Shown here: piece by piece, positions 22,729 through 33,891 of the stretch
Layout of the letters: every line of letters begins with the position of its first letter
Position numbering within the stretch: the first letter of the stretch is position 1
Source of the DNA: Arachnopeziza araneosa
Lineage: Eukaryota; Ascomycota; Leotiomycetes; Helotiales; Arachnopezizaceae
Reading direction: 5' to 3'
DNA: 64,000 nucleotides
Assembly: GCA_003988855.1 (NCBI GenBank)
Contig: QYAI01000061.1
Coordinates: 180,242-244,241 of the forward strand
Made by a program: the position numbers and the translations under genes
Notes under the pieces: generated by a model
Told to the model about the DNA's origin: nothing
The model's input: the letters and a program-made list of their open reading frames with translations, nothing else
Database searches by the model: none

Positions 22729-23006
22729 TGTCACGGGTTTGACCCGGTGGTCAAGACTAAGGCCTGAGGGCCTAGGCAGAAACTGAGGCAGCACCTGAAG
22801 ATTAGCAGGGCGATCTTCAGAACTATTGATTGACTATTGATTGACTATTGAAAGAAGACCGTGCGACAGGAACTGTGATGGCTGTTCCTCTTGTACGAAG
22901 GGTATATGTAGAAAGCTTCAAGCACCTGGTGCTCTTCAGCTTTACCTTCTTGAAATAACAGATTCATCATTCACGTGTTCTGACCGTGCAATCGTGAACT
23001 CTTACA
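22729..23006 (+). mobile_element. Solo LTR with 5-bp target duplication
   Basis: 278 bp beginning TGTCACGGG and ending CTCTTACA, with TG...CA termini. Flanked by GTAGC on both sides (22724-22728 and 23007-23011). The same family occurs at 53125, 54378 and, truncated and inverted, at 57093. Internal landmarks are ggcctgagggcctagg, a run of actattgattg units and cacgtgttctgac near the 3' end. No internal retrotransposon sequence is adjacent, so this is a solo LTR left by recombination. It lies 315 bp downstream of the tRNA. Confidence 0.88.
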
Positions 23007-23342
23007 GTAGCCTAGGCTATCTTCATTCAGTAGTTGTGTTACTTCATAAGTGGCATAAAAATCTTTCTACGTTATATGACCCAAAGTTACTATGGAGAAG
23101 AGTAAGAAATCGAGTGTTATGCGTCTTTAGCGTTTTAGTTTTTTTGCGTTCAAAACTAAGCTTCGTCGAAGCTTTGCCCTTGGCTCGCAAGTCATAAATA
23201 TAAAATCACGTGCTGCCGAAGCATCTAAGGTACCATCATTAGTAAGCAAACTATTTGGCGTGGCGCGATCCGCGGAGCCTCAGGTCGCGGCAGGCATTAA
23301 TTGTTCCTCCATTCTTCAAGGCTTCATCAACACAACATCAGA

Positions 23343-24294
23343 ATGCCTTCCAGATCACCATCGCCTCCTCGAGGAAGGCCACGATCGCGTTCGTCATACT
23401 CCGATGCTCCTAGGCATGATTCCAGGTCTGCTTCTCGACCACGTCGCTCCATCTCCCCACGGTCTCTAAGTCGCAGTCCCCGAAGAAATGGCAGATACAG
23501 AAGTGAGAGTCGCAGCGTCAGCCGCGGTAGATCACCAAGCCCAATTAGGAGTACTAAGGTCAGTTCTACATATGGGTATCCATTCCAAATTTAAAGCTCT
23601 GCTAAATGGCCTAGATCGTTGTAGAAAGGCTGACGAAGAATGTCAACGAAGACCACCTCAGAGAGATATTTGGTACATACGGTCAGATCAGAGATTTGGA
23701 TATGCCCATCAACAGATCCTGTAAGTTAATTCTCACGTCATATTATTCAGCTCCGACACTAATAATCCAGTCAACTTCAATCGCGGCACCGCATATATCC
23801 TTTATACATCGGAAGCCGACGCCGAAGCTGCTATTGCTCACATGCACGAATCTCAAATCGATGGCGCACTTATAAATGTCTCAATTGTCCTCCCACGTCG
23901 CAAGTTCTCTCCATCTCCGCCTATTGCAAGGCGCAATGCAACCATTGAAGCCCGACCTCCACCAGCTCAAACTTTCCGCGCCCCTCCGCCACCAAGACGT
24001 CGTTCTCCACCACCAAATTATGGTAGACCCGAGAGGAACATCGATACGTACCGTCCAAGATCTGTCTCTCGATCTCGATCACCGCGACGACATAGAACTC
24101 GTTCTAGATCATTTTCTTCACGCTCTAGATCACCTCCTCGACGCAGGGGAGGCGGGAGAAGAGATAGCCCAGGGCGAAATGGTGGGAGACGAAGACGTAG
24201 TCCGAGCTATAGCAGCTATAGCAGTTATGATGAGAGAGATAGGGGCAGAAGTAGAAGTCGAAGCCGCGGTCGCGGGGGCCGTGGAAGACGATAG
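23343..24294 (+). CDS. SR-type RNA-binding protein, RNPS1-like
   Basis: Three exons, 23343-23558, 23615-23720 and 23771-24294, with introns of 56 bp (GTCAGT...CCTAG) and 50 bp (GTAAGT...TCCAG), give 281 aa. An N-terminal RS-rich region (MPSRSPSPPRGRPRSRS) precedes one RRM at about residues 73-150. RNP2 is IVVERLT; the RNP1-like strand is RGTAYILYT. A Pro/Arg/Ser-rich tail with many SRSRSP repeats follows. The layout RS-RRM-RS/P is that of RNPS1, a peripheral exon-junction-complex and splicing activator in the nucleus. It ends in an RGG-like GRGGRGRR. Confidence 0.85.
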
Positions 24295-25785
24295 GGCTGT
24301 GACCAAAGTCTACTTCATAGCGAGGAGTTTGGGATTGGGTGAGAATTGTAATAGTAACTGTCAGTCGAATATCGATGAACTGTGCATTGGGAATTTTCTC
24401 TTATTTCATCATGTTTCTGATACACTACGGCGTCTACAGCTAACAAGATGGCAGTGCGGTACTTTGATCAACTTCTAGAATTCTTAACATAATGCTGTTC
24501 TTTGTCCAGACCCTTTCTCTGCCTACTCATTCTAAACAATATCAAGTGCCCAGATTACGCCCCTTAGATATTGACAAGAGATGACATAACTACTGCTGAT
24601 ATAAAGAGTCACCTGAGAACGCTATGGGTTTGATATAAGATTGCCAGAGAAATTTGTATATCGTATGTATGTGACTTAAGAAATTTGGCTTTCGAGCAAA
24701 TTCCTTGCAAGAAGGTGAAATATAGGAGAAATATAAAGATCTCAGAAGGACGGTGTACAATTTGACCTTGACATACAAATAATGAGTATTTCCGATCGTA
24801 TGTTGAATATGGGCTCCTGAAGGGATCACACTTGGGTGTAAGTTGCATACGTAGGTAGTCAATGTGGCACGGTGATCGTACCGGACGATAGATCAACTTC
24901 ATCTTCGAAGTCTTTGTTATCTCCTTAAGCTAATTCGACCAGAGAGTAGATCTTCTTGAATGCATTACTTATTCTCATCTAAGCGCTCTTAGGAAAAATT
25001 AGACATCTTGTTTAGGAAACTTCTGATCACGAAGGATTCGAAGACTTTTTAGAAAAGGTATGAGAAAGTTTGAACAGTCGAACATCCGTCGAAAGCAAGG
25101 AGTGGAAAATGCAAAGCTAGGAGGCCGTTGGTTGGCTCTTCTTCTGCTACATGAAAGACTACTAGATAACCGATGGCCAAGAGATGACGCTTATCTGATA
25201 CTTGATCTTACTTCGGCATGAACCTAACGCACAAGCTTGATTTCCGGAAAACAAACTTGATGCTGCCTGGGTAATTGCAATATAAGATCAGCTTAGTCAC
25301 GCAAATATCATACACGCAAGTTATGAAATAAGGCGTTTGACATCTCAGAAGAGGCAGGCGGGAAAGCATATATTCTGCATTATCTATTTGGGTTGATGGC
25401 TCTATAAGCACCCACCAATGTTAAGCCGGCTTTACCGAATATCAGATCTATCTTTGTATGTCCTATCTAACCTAGCAAAATGTTTCGCCTGCCAAGGTCA
25501 CCGCCAATTGACAGCAAACCCTCCCAAGCAAAATATTGAAAGTCAATAGAGGGTATCGTAATAGCGCCAGCCCATTCTACTCATTCCCTAGTGCCGAGTC
25601 CCAAGAATGAAAAGAAAAGTCGAGAGATGAAAGGAAAGTGGGGTAGCGGTCTGCCCAAGAATGGAGGTCAAAAACCATCATACATATCCCCTTCTTCGTT
25701 TTCCAGAGAACAGTTCAGACGTCCATTGTCCATGCTAACCAGAAATGCGAATAGACTTCAAATCTCGACCGATATCTGCGCATCT
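24295..25785. other. Intergenic, convergent 3' flanks
   Basis: About 1.5 kb between the RNPS1-like gene and the SNF2 gene. Short open frames only; no conserved sequence recognised. Confidence 0.5.
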
Positions 25786-28700
25786 CTATCGATGTCCAAC
25801 ACCAAATAAGAATGCGAGTTGTCCAAGGTCGAGACGGCCAATATCCTTGTTAGCCCCTTCGTCAAGGGCAGCATTAACCAGTTGCCGCTTTTGTTCCTGT
25901 AGCTCAATGATCCTGTCTTCGACAGTTTTCTCAATCAAGATTCTGTGGACTTGGACAGGATTCTGCTGACCCATACGATAAGCTCGATCCACTGCTTGCA
26001 TCTCAATGAAGGGGTTCCAAAAAGGATCCAAAATGATAACCCTGGTGGCAGCAGTCAAGTTTAGACCAGCATTGCCAGCTTTCAAGGAGATGAGCATAAT
26101 GTTATGAGTCGCAGAAAATTTGAACTTTCGAACGGCCTCATTCCGTGCATCAGCTGATTTTGACCCGTCATATCTTAGACACTGCCAATTTTTCTCCTTG
26201 ATAGGGACTTCAAGGAGATCTAGAAGTGAAACAAATTGACTGAAAATAATTGTCTTTTGGCCGTCATTCAAGAAGGTGTCAAGCAAGTCAACGCATCTTG
26301 TGATCTTTGCCGACGGCTGCCACTGCTTCTTGAGGTATTTGAGATATCGTTTGTGATTCGTAGCATCTGTGAAGAATGACTGTTAATTCTACACTATGAT
26401 AAGAGCGACAGAGTTGGTAGCCACTTACTCTTATTTGCTTCCTTCTTCAACATTGCCAACGAAAGATGAGGTTTCTTTTCCTTCTTCTTACCGCCAGCGT
26501 TCGGCTTTCGTCGCCTTTTCTCTGGTTTTTTGCCTTCCGCCTTCGACTCGTCAGCTTCGTCGTCCCCATCTTCACCTTCGGTTGATTCATCCTCAGTATT
26601 CACATCATCCGGTACAATGAAATCTCGGATGTCTCCATCGCTATCGGTAGTATCCTCGCTCTCCGACTCCGTCTCATCGTCGCTGCTATCTTCGGCGGCA
26701 CTGTCATCCTCTACAGAACCGGGATTGTGAACTGTCCTGAAGGTTGTGTAGTCGATAACCTTGCTTAGGGCAAGATCTCCTCGGCACGATGGGCATTTCA
26801 AGCCTCTGTTATCGTCATTGCCATCTCGAAGATTTTGCTGAGCAGCTTGATCGGAGATTTTGGTTAAACACTCAGCACAGGTGTCGTGACCACAAGGTGT
26901 AATAATTCGAGGATTTAGAACAGCGTCATAACACACTGGACACTCAAACGCCTCTTGGGCAAGTAATCTTGCAACTACATCTGGTGCGAGGTTCCGAGCT
27001 AAATCTATCATTCCTTCAGAAGAGGAATCAGCATTTGAAGGGGACTCTTGAAAGTCGTGCAAGAGATGGGGATGGCAGCAAGCTTGTCTTAAACGAAGAA
27101 GCAAGACCAAGATATTGGAGTAGTTCTTTCCAGCAGTGCCGTTCTTTACATATTTATTGAATTGGATCTGCGTTTTTGATTCTAAAGCAGTGTAGAAAGC
27201 TTGCTCGTCCTCGTCGAAGACAACGTGTTGGACTTCCTCTGTCTTCGGTGGCAGATTAATGATAGGTTTACCGTCGATAAGGGATGTCTTTGTACGCCGA
27301 AGTAAAATAGCCTTTAGCATAACTTGAAACTTGCGCATAGCGGAGTCAACCCTCTGTTTGCTGTAATTTCCCTTGGTTAACATGCCAAATTCTTCCTGAA
27401 ATCTCTTGTAGTCATTGTATGGTTTGATTCTGAGGAAATGAACCAAGGAATACAGTTCCGATACGCCATTCATCATAGGTGTGCCGCTGAGGCAAAGCCG
27501 GTAGGAAGCTTTTAGACGACAACATGCTTGAGCGCTAATAGTTGTCCTGTTCTTAATGGATTGAGCTTCATCCAGAACGACGCGATAGAATAAGCTCTTA
27601 GGGCCAAGCATAGGAAAGAGCTTGTTGCACAGTCCCGAGTCATATTCGCCGCCATTATCGTTATCTTTTTGCTCTATCGTCCATTTCTCGTAACGCCTCC
27701 ACTCCGAGGACAGGGTACCATATGTTGTGAGGATAACATCGTAATTCTTAAGCTCATCCCAGCTGAGTTTTTTACCTGGCCCGTGGACCATGTGTATGCT
27801 GAGCGAATGCTTCCGAGTTATTTTATTCTCCAATTCATCTTTCCATTGTCGAATTAGAGCCACTGGGCCAACGATCAAAGTTGTCTAGAAGAATTAGCGG
27901 CCTTGACATCTACTAAGTTTAGCCACCAACCTTTCGGCCTCTATCTGATGACGGGCGACTTAGCATCAGAGCTAAAGTTGATATAGTTTTCCCCAGGCCC
28001 ATATCATCTGCGAGAATACCGCCCTTGTTTTTACTTTCCTCCATAGTCTTGAGCCATGTTAGTGCGAGTTTCTGGTGCTCAAACAAAGGATGGACGAGGC
28101 CTTCCGGTGTGCCTTCTCTGTCTTCCGGCGGTAGCTCAGCATCAGGTCGGATATTCTCAAGGAGATCCTTGATTTCCTGAGTGGTTTTGCGGGGATCATT
28201 GATTATATGGTCAGCCTGCCTGATACTGCTTTCTCCAGCATTGGTGTAATAGCTTCCTTCATCAAAGGCTCCTGTCCCAGAACGATCAATCAAATCTAGT
28301 AGTGGGTCTGGGTGGTTAGAGAAAACGTCCGAAGTAGTACTATCAAGGGTAAAGCCCAATCCAGGTCCTATCAGGCTTCCATCATAATAGCCATTTTGGA
28401 ACATTCCAACACCACTGCTGAAGTCGTTATAGCCTACATAATCGTTTGAATAGCCACTGTTAGGGTATGGTCCAGGATACACCTGGTTACCCCCCATGGT
28501 TGAGCTGAAGCCCTCCTCAATAGCACTGCCATTTTCATGCGCGTTTTCTGATAGAGATGATGACGCATTATTTGCCTTCATCCAGACAGGCACCTGACTG
28601 CCATTTCTGGATAAGGAGTGTTGCAATGATTTATTGTTGGTGGATTGTACCTGGTTTATACGCTGCAAGACAGCCTGGCCAGCAGTCTGCTCTGCGGGAG

Positions 28701-29982
28701 ACAAATTAGAACCGTCTGCCTGGCGTGACTGCCGGCCGTTGTCATGAAATGCTGAAGCAGAAATGATTTCAATGTCGGAGTCATTGCTATCTGAGAAATC
28801 ATTGCTGAATGTACCAGGTATAGGCTGTGCTAGGAACGTCTCCGTCTTAAATCCATGCTGATTAGGGTTCTGGTAAGACGATGCTTCTTGTTTAAAGTTT
28901 GGAGTCTTTAAGTTAGATTCAATCTTAAGTGAGGGTGTAGAGGACATTGAGGGCCGTGGCAGTGTATTCCTAGAGTGATGGTGCTGTTGAGTCAATTCCG
29001 AAGACTTTCCAGATTTTGATTGAGTCCGATTAGCGCCTTGAATCAAATCGAAAGCTGACGGTCCTGTGTGTAGGTTCATGGGCGTAGATAATTCCTGCTG
29101 AATTGTACGAGCAACTTCCTCATCTCTCCTTTCTTGCTTGATTCTATCTTCCATCTCCCTTTGTCTCTGAGCAAAGAATTGGCTTCCAAAATCCGGGAAG
29201 TCGTCATCACTAGATTTGCAGTCAGCAAATTGTTATACAACACTAGGTTCTGGTATTAAGAGGACTGTAATTATGAATGAGAAGCGACATATCAAATGCG
29301 AACAGTGATACGAGGAGAAAGCTTTCATACCCTGAGCTAATCATAGATGATGGAGTTGTTGGGTCTATCAAGTATGGACTGGGCGATGTTTTTCTTGATT
29401 TATTCTCTCCGAAAATAGGATAAGTGCTATCAAGATGCTTGGAGTATGATCGTTTTCGTGTTGGAAGATTTATTGGACTTGGGCTCAAAAGATCGGAAGT
29501 GTCACCAGAGTTCGGTGTGGATCCAGTGGATGAATACGATGCCATGGGATTCCATTTCTGCCTTCCTACAAGACCATTAAAACTCTGCAGAAGATGAGAG
29601 TGCATAAAGAGACAAACTGCAACGGTGCCACAGCGATCAGACAAGGAGGAAAGGAAAGAAACTGACCAGAGGACCCATCCATTGCTGTTGCTGAGCTCGT
29701 CTCTGTAGATGTAAACGATCTAGAAGGGTTTGGAAGAGAGTCAGTGGGAGCCACAGATTCCGATTGATGTGTAGATAAGGCTGTGGTAGCACCGCGCTGA
29801 AGCTTATGGACTTTTGTTTTGAGGGCCTTGATTTCGTCTTTGACTTCTTTTTCGGCCGTTTCACGGTCTTGCACTGAACCGTCTATGGATGCGAGGAGGA
29901 CTTTCTGGAAGTCGATTTCTTCGAGAAGCTCCTCGATAGCTTGCCTATCGGCTGCCAACGAACGTGGCTGTTGTTGGGACAT
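25786..29982 (-). CDS. ULS1: SNF2-family DNA translocase with RING finger, ULS1/RIS1-type
   Basis: Five exons, 29982-29667, 29565-29331, 29209-27931, 27884-26429 and 26366-25786, with introns of 101, 121, 46 and 62 bp, give 1288 aa. A coiled-coil N-terminus is followed by a disordered region with an acidic, SUMO-interacting-like DSDIEIISAS. The ATPase starts GGILADDMGLGKT (about residue 590) and has the DEAQ box VVLDEAQSIKN. A C3HC4 RING (ECPVCYDAV...CGHDTC..C...CPSC, about 925-980) is inserted between the helicase lobes, then a long Asp/Glu/Ser block, then helicase C (IIFSQF, LKAGNAGLNL, RAYRMGQ). Yeast Uls1 is a SUMO-targeted translocase/ubiquitin ligase acting on chromatin. RAD5/RAD16 relatives are the alternative, but no HIRAN or other RAD5 domain is seen. 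Confidence 0.88.
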
Positions 29983-30626
29983 GTTTGCTGAACACACAAC
30001 ACAGCCTTGACGCCCGGCTGTGGCGACCTGTCGCAAGGCTGCGGGGATCTTCTTCTTTGGCAGTTCACAAGTGTTCGCATGTACAAGGCTTACTCTGCCT
30101 AATAACGGTCAGGATTGTGTGACTCTGAGATGAAATCCATGAAGGCAAAGAAAGAAATAGATTTGAAGGTGCGTGGATGGTGTTTTAGTAGAATAACACA
30201 ACCTTTTCATAACGAGAACTTCACGCCTACTTAATGCACTTTCTGCCAGGCGGGAGGGAGGCGGTGACAGGTGCGCACGTGATGTGATTACCTCCTTTGA
30301 CATAGAGACACAAGCCTCACGCAATACTCTTCATCAGACACAAGAAAAGGGAATGGGGTTGCCTACGTGTAGATCTTTTAGTTGGAATACCACGACATAT
30401 TTTACCTCAACTATCTACTCAAGAAGATCAGAATTTGATTTGATTGAATCTGTCCTGATTATGATAGACTGGAACCTCAATGCTCGGAAGGCAGTTGCAG
30501 GGCAATAGAATTCCTAATCAGAATACATCCATTGTGATGTCTCGTCCAGGACTTTGGTTCGCATAATTCAGATCACTCCCAAGTGCTCATAGCAAATTGC
30601 TTGAAATGTTCTCTCCTATCCTCGCC
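29983..30626. other. Intergenic upstream of the SNF2 gene
   Basis: Promoter region of the SNF2 gene and 3' flank of the next minus-strand gene. A CACGTG lies near 30277. No gene seen. Confidence 0.5.
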
Positions 30627-31298
30627 CTATGCACCAACTTCAACAACCTGCACAATAGCTCTCCTATTCTCTCCTTCTGTGCCAGGAATCTCCCATGCCT
30701 TCTCCACTCGTGGCCCATGCTCGTGCTGGCCATGGCACGGACAGTTCTTGACACCATGATACAGGTTCACTAAATCCTCGCTGCCAGGCCCAGCCGTAAT
30801 AACTTGGAGCTCTTCATCTGTTGGAGATGGCGGTTCGTCTACCTCTTCATCATCCTCACCCTCTCTATCCTCAATCATCCGTGGAGGATTTGCAGTTGCA
30901 GATCCAAAACGCTGTAATCCCAAACCTTCATCCTCTTCGTCGTCTTCGTATCGATCTTCATCTTCGCTTTCAGAATCCGAGCCTAAGAGAGCGTCTTCGT
31001 GAGGAGGAGGGCTCGCTTTGCGTTTTGGGGCAGGAACATGGGGTTTTGTAGCATTTGTAAAGCTCACGCGACGAGGGCGAGGATTTGGATTCGTACATGT
31101 GGCCGCAGAGATGTCCTCTTCGGAAGAAGATGCAGAAATGTAAGGTGAATTTTCGATTTCAACAACACGCAGCATGAGTTTATCAAGGGTGAAGGCATGA
31201 CCAAGGATGAATCGTAGGTTCCTATCTGGACGGTCTGCAGCCATTTGTAACTTGCACCGCGCCGTGTGGGCGAGCTGGTACGTTTCTCGTCTAGACAT
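30627..31298 (-). CDS. Conserved fungal protein of unknown function, acidic
   Basis: Single exon, 223 aa, starting at MSRRETYQLAHTARCKLQ. The first 60 residues (LRFILGHAFTLDKLMLRVVEIE) are ordered and look conserved. The middle is low-complexity and acidic, with Asp/Glu runs (SDSESEDEDRYEDDEEDEG). The C-terminus has a short Cys/His cluster, NCPCHGQHEHGP, that might bind metal, then EKAWEIPGTEGE. I do not recognise a named family. The uninterrupted frame and sensible codon pattern support a real gene. Confidence 0.75.
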   Translation of the reverse strand: MSRRETYQLAHTARCKLQMAADRPDRNLRFILGHAFTLDKLMLRVVEIENSPYISASSSEEDISAATCTNPNPRPRRVSFTNATKPHVPAPKRKASPPPHEDALLGSDSESEDEDRYEDDEEDEGLGLQRFGSATANPPRMIEDREGEDDEEVDEPPSPTDEELQVITAGPGSEDLVNLYHGVKNCPCHGQHEHGPRVEKAWEIPGTEGENRRAIVQVVEVGA

Positions 31299-32397
31299 TG
31301 TGGTAGATAAGTGTGCTCTAGTTTCGTAGAGAGTGAACAGATACAGGTTGAAGGTTAGTAGTTGCACTGAAGTTGGGGCCTTTACAAATCAACATGAATT
31401 ATCATTGATAGATCGTCAAGGTCGGGGTCGGAATGGATTACTAACCGCATTTGCAGAGTTATTTATCCATTCCCTTTATGACTCATCCAGGAGAACATTT
31501 TGTAACTTAACTTATCCTATCTATTCTAGTCGATTATCAAGCAGTAAGAGATATGATAATCGATTCTGAAGGGAGGTAATCTTGACGTGATAATAGTGTC
31601 TGTGACAAAGAACAGCACAAGGAATGGAAGAGTTGCAAAATAGGTAGGAAATAAATCCCTTGGTCGATACAACAAAACTTAAAGCTATGATTTCTGCTAA
31701 CACCGCTTCAGAATAAATTCGATTAAGGATCAATTCTTGTTCTAGGCGTTTACGTACGGCCATTTGTTCCAACAAATAAACACGGTCTTGCCATTTTAGG
31801 ATGAAGATACGAAACCTGATGACATATGTAGATGGCTCTTCAACACAAACTCCGTTCCAACGACATTCTATTTACTATGAAAAGTTTGATAAAACACCAG
31901 AATAAATTTGTAGAAGAGTTTATTTATTCTTTCCTTATCTAAAGCTTCGAAGCATCTGCTTGTTCGCTACGCGCTACTCGCTCTAAGACTCTCAAGCTTA
32001 ACCTCAATCTCAACCCTTCGAGCCATAAGGTCCATTTTACCTTCCAACAAAAGGAAACTCGTCTTGTAAATCAAGTAAAGGATCCTGATATCTATCAATT
32101 CCATTCCACGCCTGGGTATCCCATCTCTTCAAAGTCTCTTTCCTCGCAATCCATGCCTTAATTCAAGTAATTTCCCAACCCGAACCAAACCAAACCTAAT
32201 GACGATTTCAACAAAACACCCGATATCTACTTTTATAATCCCTCTTGCGAATGTGATGTTACCAAGTTTTCTTGCAGAGAGAGCTCTTGAGCTTCCACAC
32301 ACAGCTTGTGAGAAACGTAAACTAACCTAAAACATATTTTGATGACAAAAGGAATCCGTGTCCGATGTCTGTTTATGCAAAGAAGGAGAATTTTCAG
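31299..32397. other. Intergenic with one unsupported open frame
   Basis: About 1.1 kb. On the minus strand, 31868-31521 is open for about 115 codons with an amphipathic, charged stretch (WQDRVYLLEQMAVRKRLEQ). It has no ATG until codon 46 and no recognisable family. It could be an exon of an unseen small gene. Confidence 0.4.
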
Positions 32398-33891
32398 TTA
32401 CATACTTCCAAGCGGAGCCCCAAAGTTGAAACTTGGTTTGAGTCTCAACACTGGGCCATCCTCCCCACCCCCCTCATCATCCTCATCCCGGCCCCTTCTC
32501 GTGCTCCTCTGACCCCCAGGACTAAGAGATCGGTCCTGGCTTGAGCCGGACTCACTAGCTGGGCTGACGCCTTCGCTTTTCCTCTTCTCCTCTTCAAGTT
32601 TTTCCGTCAGCTTTGTAATGAAGTCATTATCCGTTGAGAGCTCATTTGTTAAACCAAGTGGACCAGAGAGCTCTTTATCACCCTGCTCTTCGGCAAGGTT
32701 TTGATGCATATTCTCCTTCGCTTTTTCATGGGACCGATCCTCATGATTATTTGAGCTTTGGGGAACATCGTGATAAGCCTGCGTAGGTGTAGCGTTCCCG
32801 CTGTCGTCGCCGAGAAACGAGAATTTTGAAAGAGAATGATTAGGTGTATGGCCAGCATGCATGGTCAAACGTCTATTCTCGGGATGAGCGACAACATGCA
32901 GTGTCCTTATCTCACCGGAAACGCTCCTATCGCGTATCAGGCTGGTGATATCCCTAGCTGGTGGGTTGACATCAGGTGAGAGCTTTGGCGGTGAGCGTTG
33001 TGGACTAAGTACTTTGGCTGCGAAGGTCGGTGAGACGGCTGAAATCCGGATTGCTACTCCATCTAGCTCGGGTTGTATATGTGAGATGTCTATACTTTCT
33101 ACCGCTGCCTCTGGTACGGTCAAGAGCTCATGCTTGGATAGTGCTTTGGGTGGCGACTGAGGACCGAAATCAGATGCAGTCAGTTCTTTACTTGTAACGC
33201 GAATGGCATTCTCCCGAGGCGCCGTAATATTGTCCACCCGTAGATCCGAGGTCTCAGAGGTATCAAACGTACGACTTGGGTTTCTCGGGGCTGGTGCATA
33301 AAATGGAGATCCATCTGAATTACGGCCTGACTCTTGTGGAATATTAGAAGTAGCGCTTTCTATACTACCGGTGGTAGAAATCCCATTTGAAGATGGAGAC
33401 ACAAGAGGCGCTGCTTGTCGTGCATAGTCGAGGCCCATCAGCGACGGTTGTGTCGCACAGCTGCCCGTAGCTGCCAGCAACAGCGCTTCTAACTCGGCAA
33501 CCTTCACCTTATAAACCTCTCGTTCTCTATCCCATAACTGCCTCTCCTCTTCCATAACCTCCTCGACCCTTGCCCTGTCTGCCAATAAATGTGCCCTTTC
33601 GCCTTGATGCTGACTCCTCAATCTCTGTGTATAAGCCCGCCAATCCTCTACTAAAGCGGCGGTACTGTCCTCAGCGCTGCCACTTCGGGTCTTTGGAGGA
33701 GACATAGGTGTATGATGCGATGAGGTGTGCGATTGTTGGAGGGTTTTTGGGGATGGAGAGTTGCTATTCGGCGAAAGGATGTCTTCCGGCAGGCTGCGAA
33801 GAACGCTCATGGGCGGGAGAATGTGATGTTTGCGCGCCGACTCGATCGCTCCGGAGGGAAGGAAAGAATCGTTTTTTTGGTATTTGGACAT
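32398..33891 (-). CDS. Uncharacterised fungal protein with central coiled coil
   Basis: Single exon of 497 aa, starting MSKYQKNDSFLPSGAIES. The N-terminus is Ser/Pro-rich with SP sites (SPNSNSPSPKTLQQ). Residues about 80-140 form an Arg/Glu-rich coiled coil (RARVEEVMEEERQLWDRERE). The rest is disordered with many SPP motifs, and the tail is Gly/Asp/Glu-rich, ending LRLKPSFNFGAPLG. Possibly a substrate of proline-directed kinases. The last codons overlap a good splice donor (GTATGT at the stop), so a small 3' exon is possible. No named family recognised. Confidence 0.75.
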   Translation of the reverse strand: MSKYQKNDSFLPSGAIESARKHHILPPMSVLRSLPEDILSPNSNSPSPKTLQQSHTSSHHTPMSPPKTRSGSAEDSTAALVEDWRAYTQRLRSQHQGERAHLLADRARVEEVMEEERQLWDREREVYKVKVAELEALLLAATGSCATQPSLMGLDYARQAAPLVSPSSNGISTTGSIESATSNIPQESGRNSDGSPFYAPAPRNPSRTFDTSETSDLRVDNITAPRENAIRVTSKELTASDFGPQSPPKALSKHELLTVPEAAVESIDISHIQPELDGVAIRISAVSPTFAAKVLSPQRSPPKLSPDVNPPARDITSLIRDRSVSGEIRTLHVVAHPENRRLTMHAGHTPNHSLSKFSFLGDDSGNATPTQAYHDVPQSSNNHEDRSHEKAKENMHQNLAEEQGDKELSGPLGLTNELSTDNDFITKLTEKLEEEKRKSEGVSPASESGSSQDRSLSPGGQRSTRRGRDEDDEGGGEDGPVLRLKPSFNFGAPLGSM

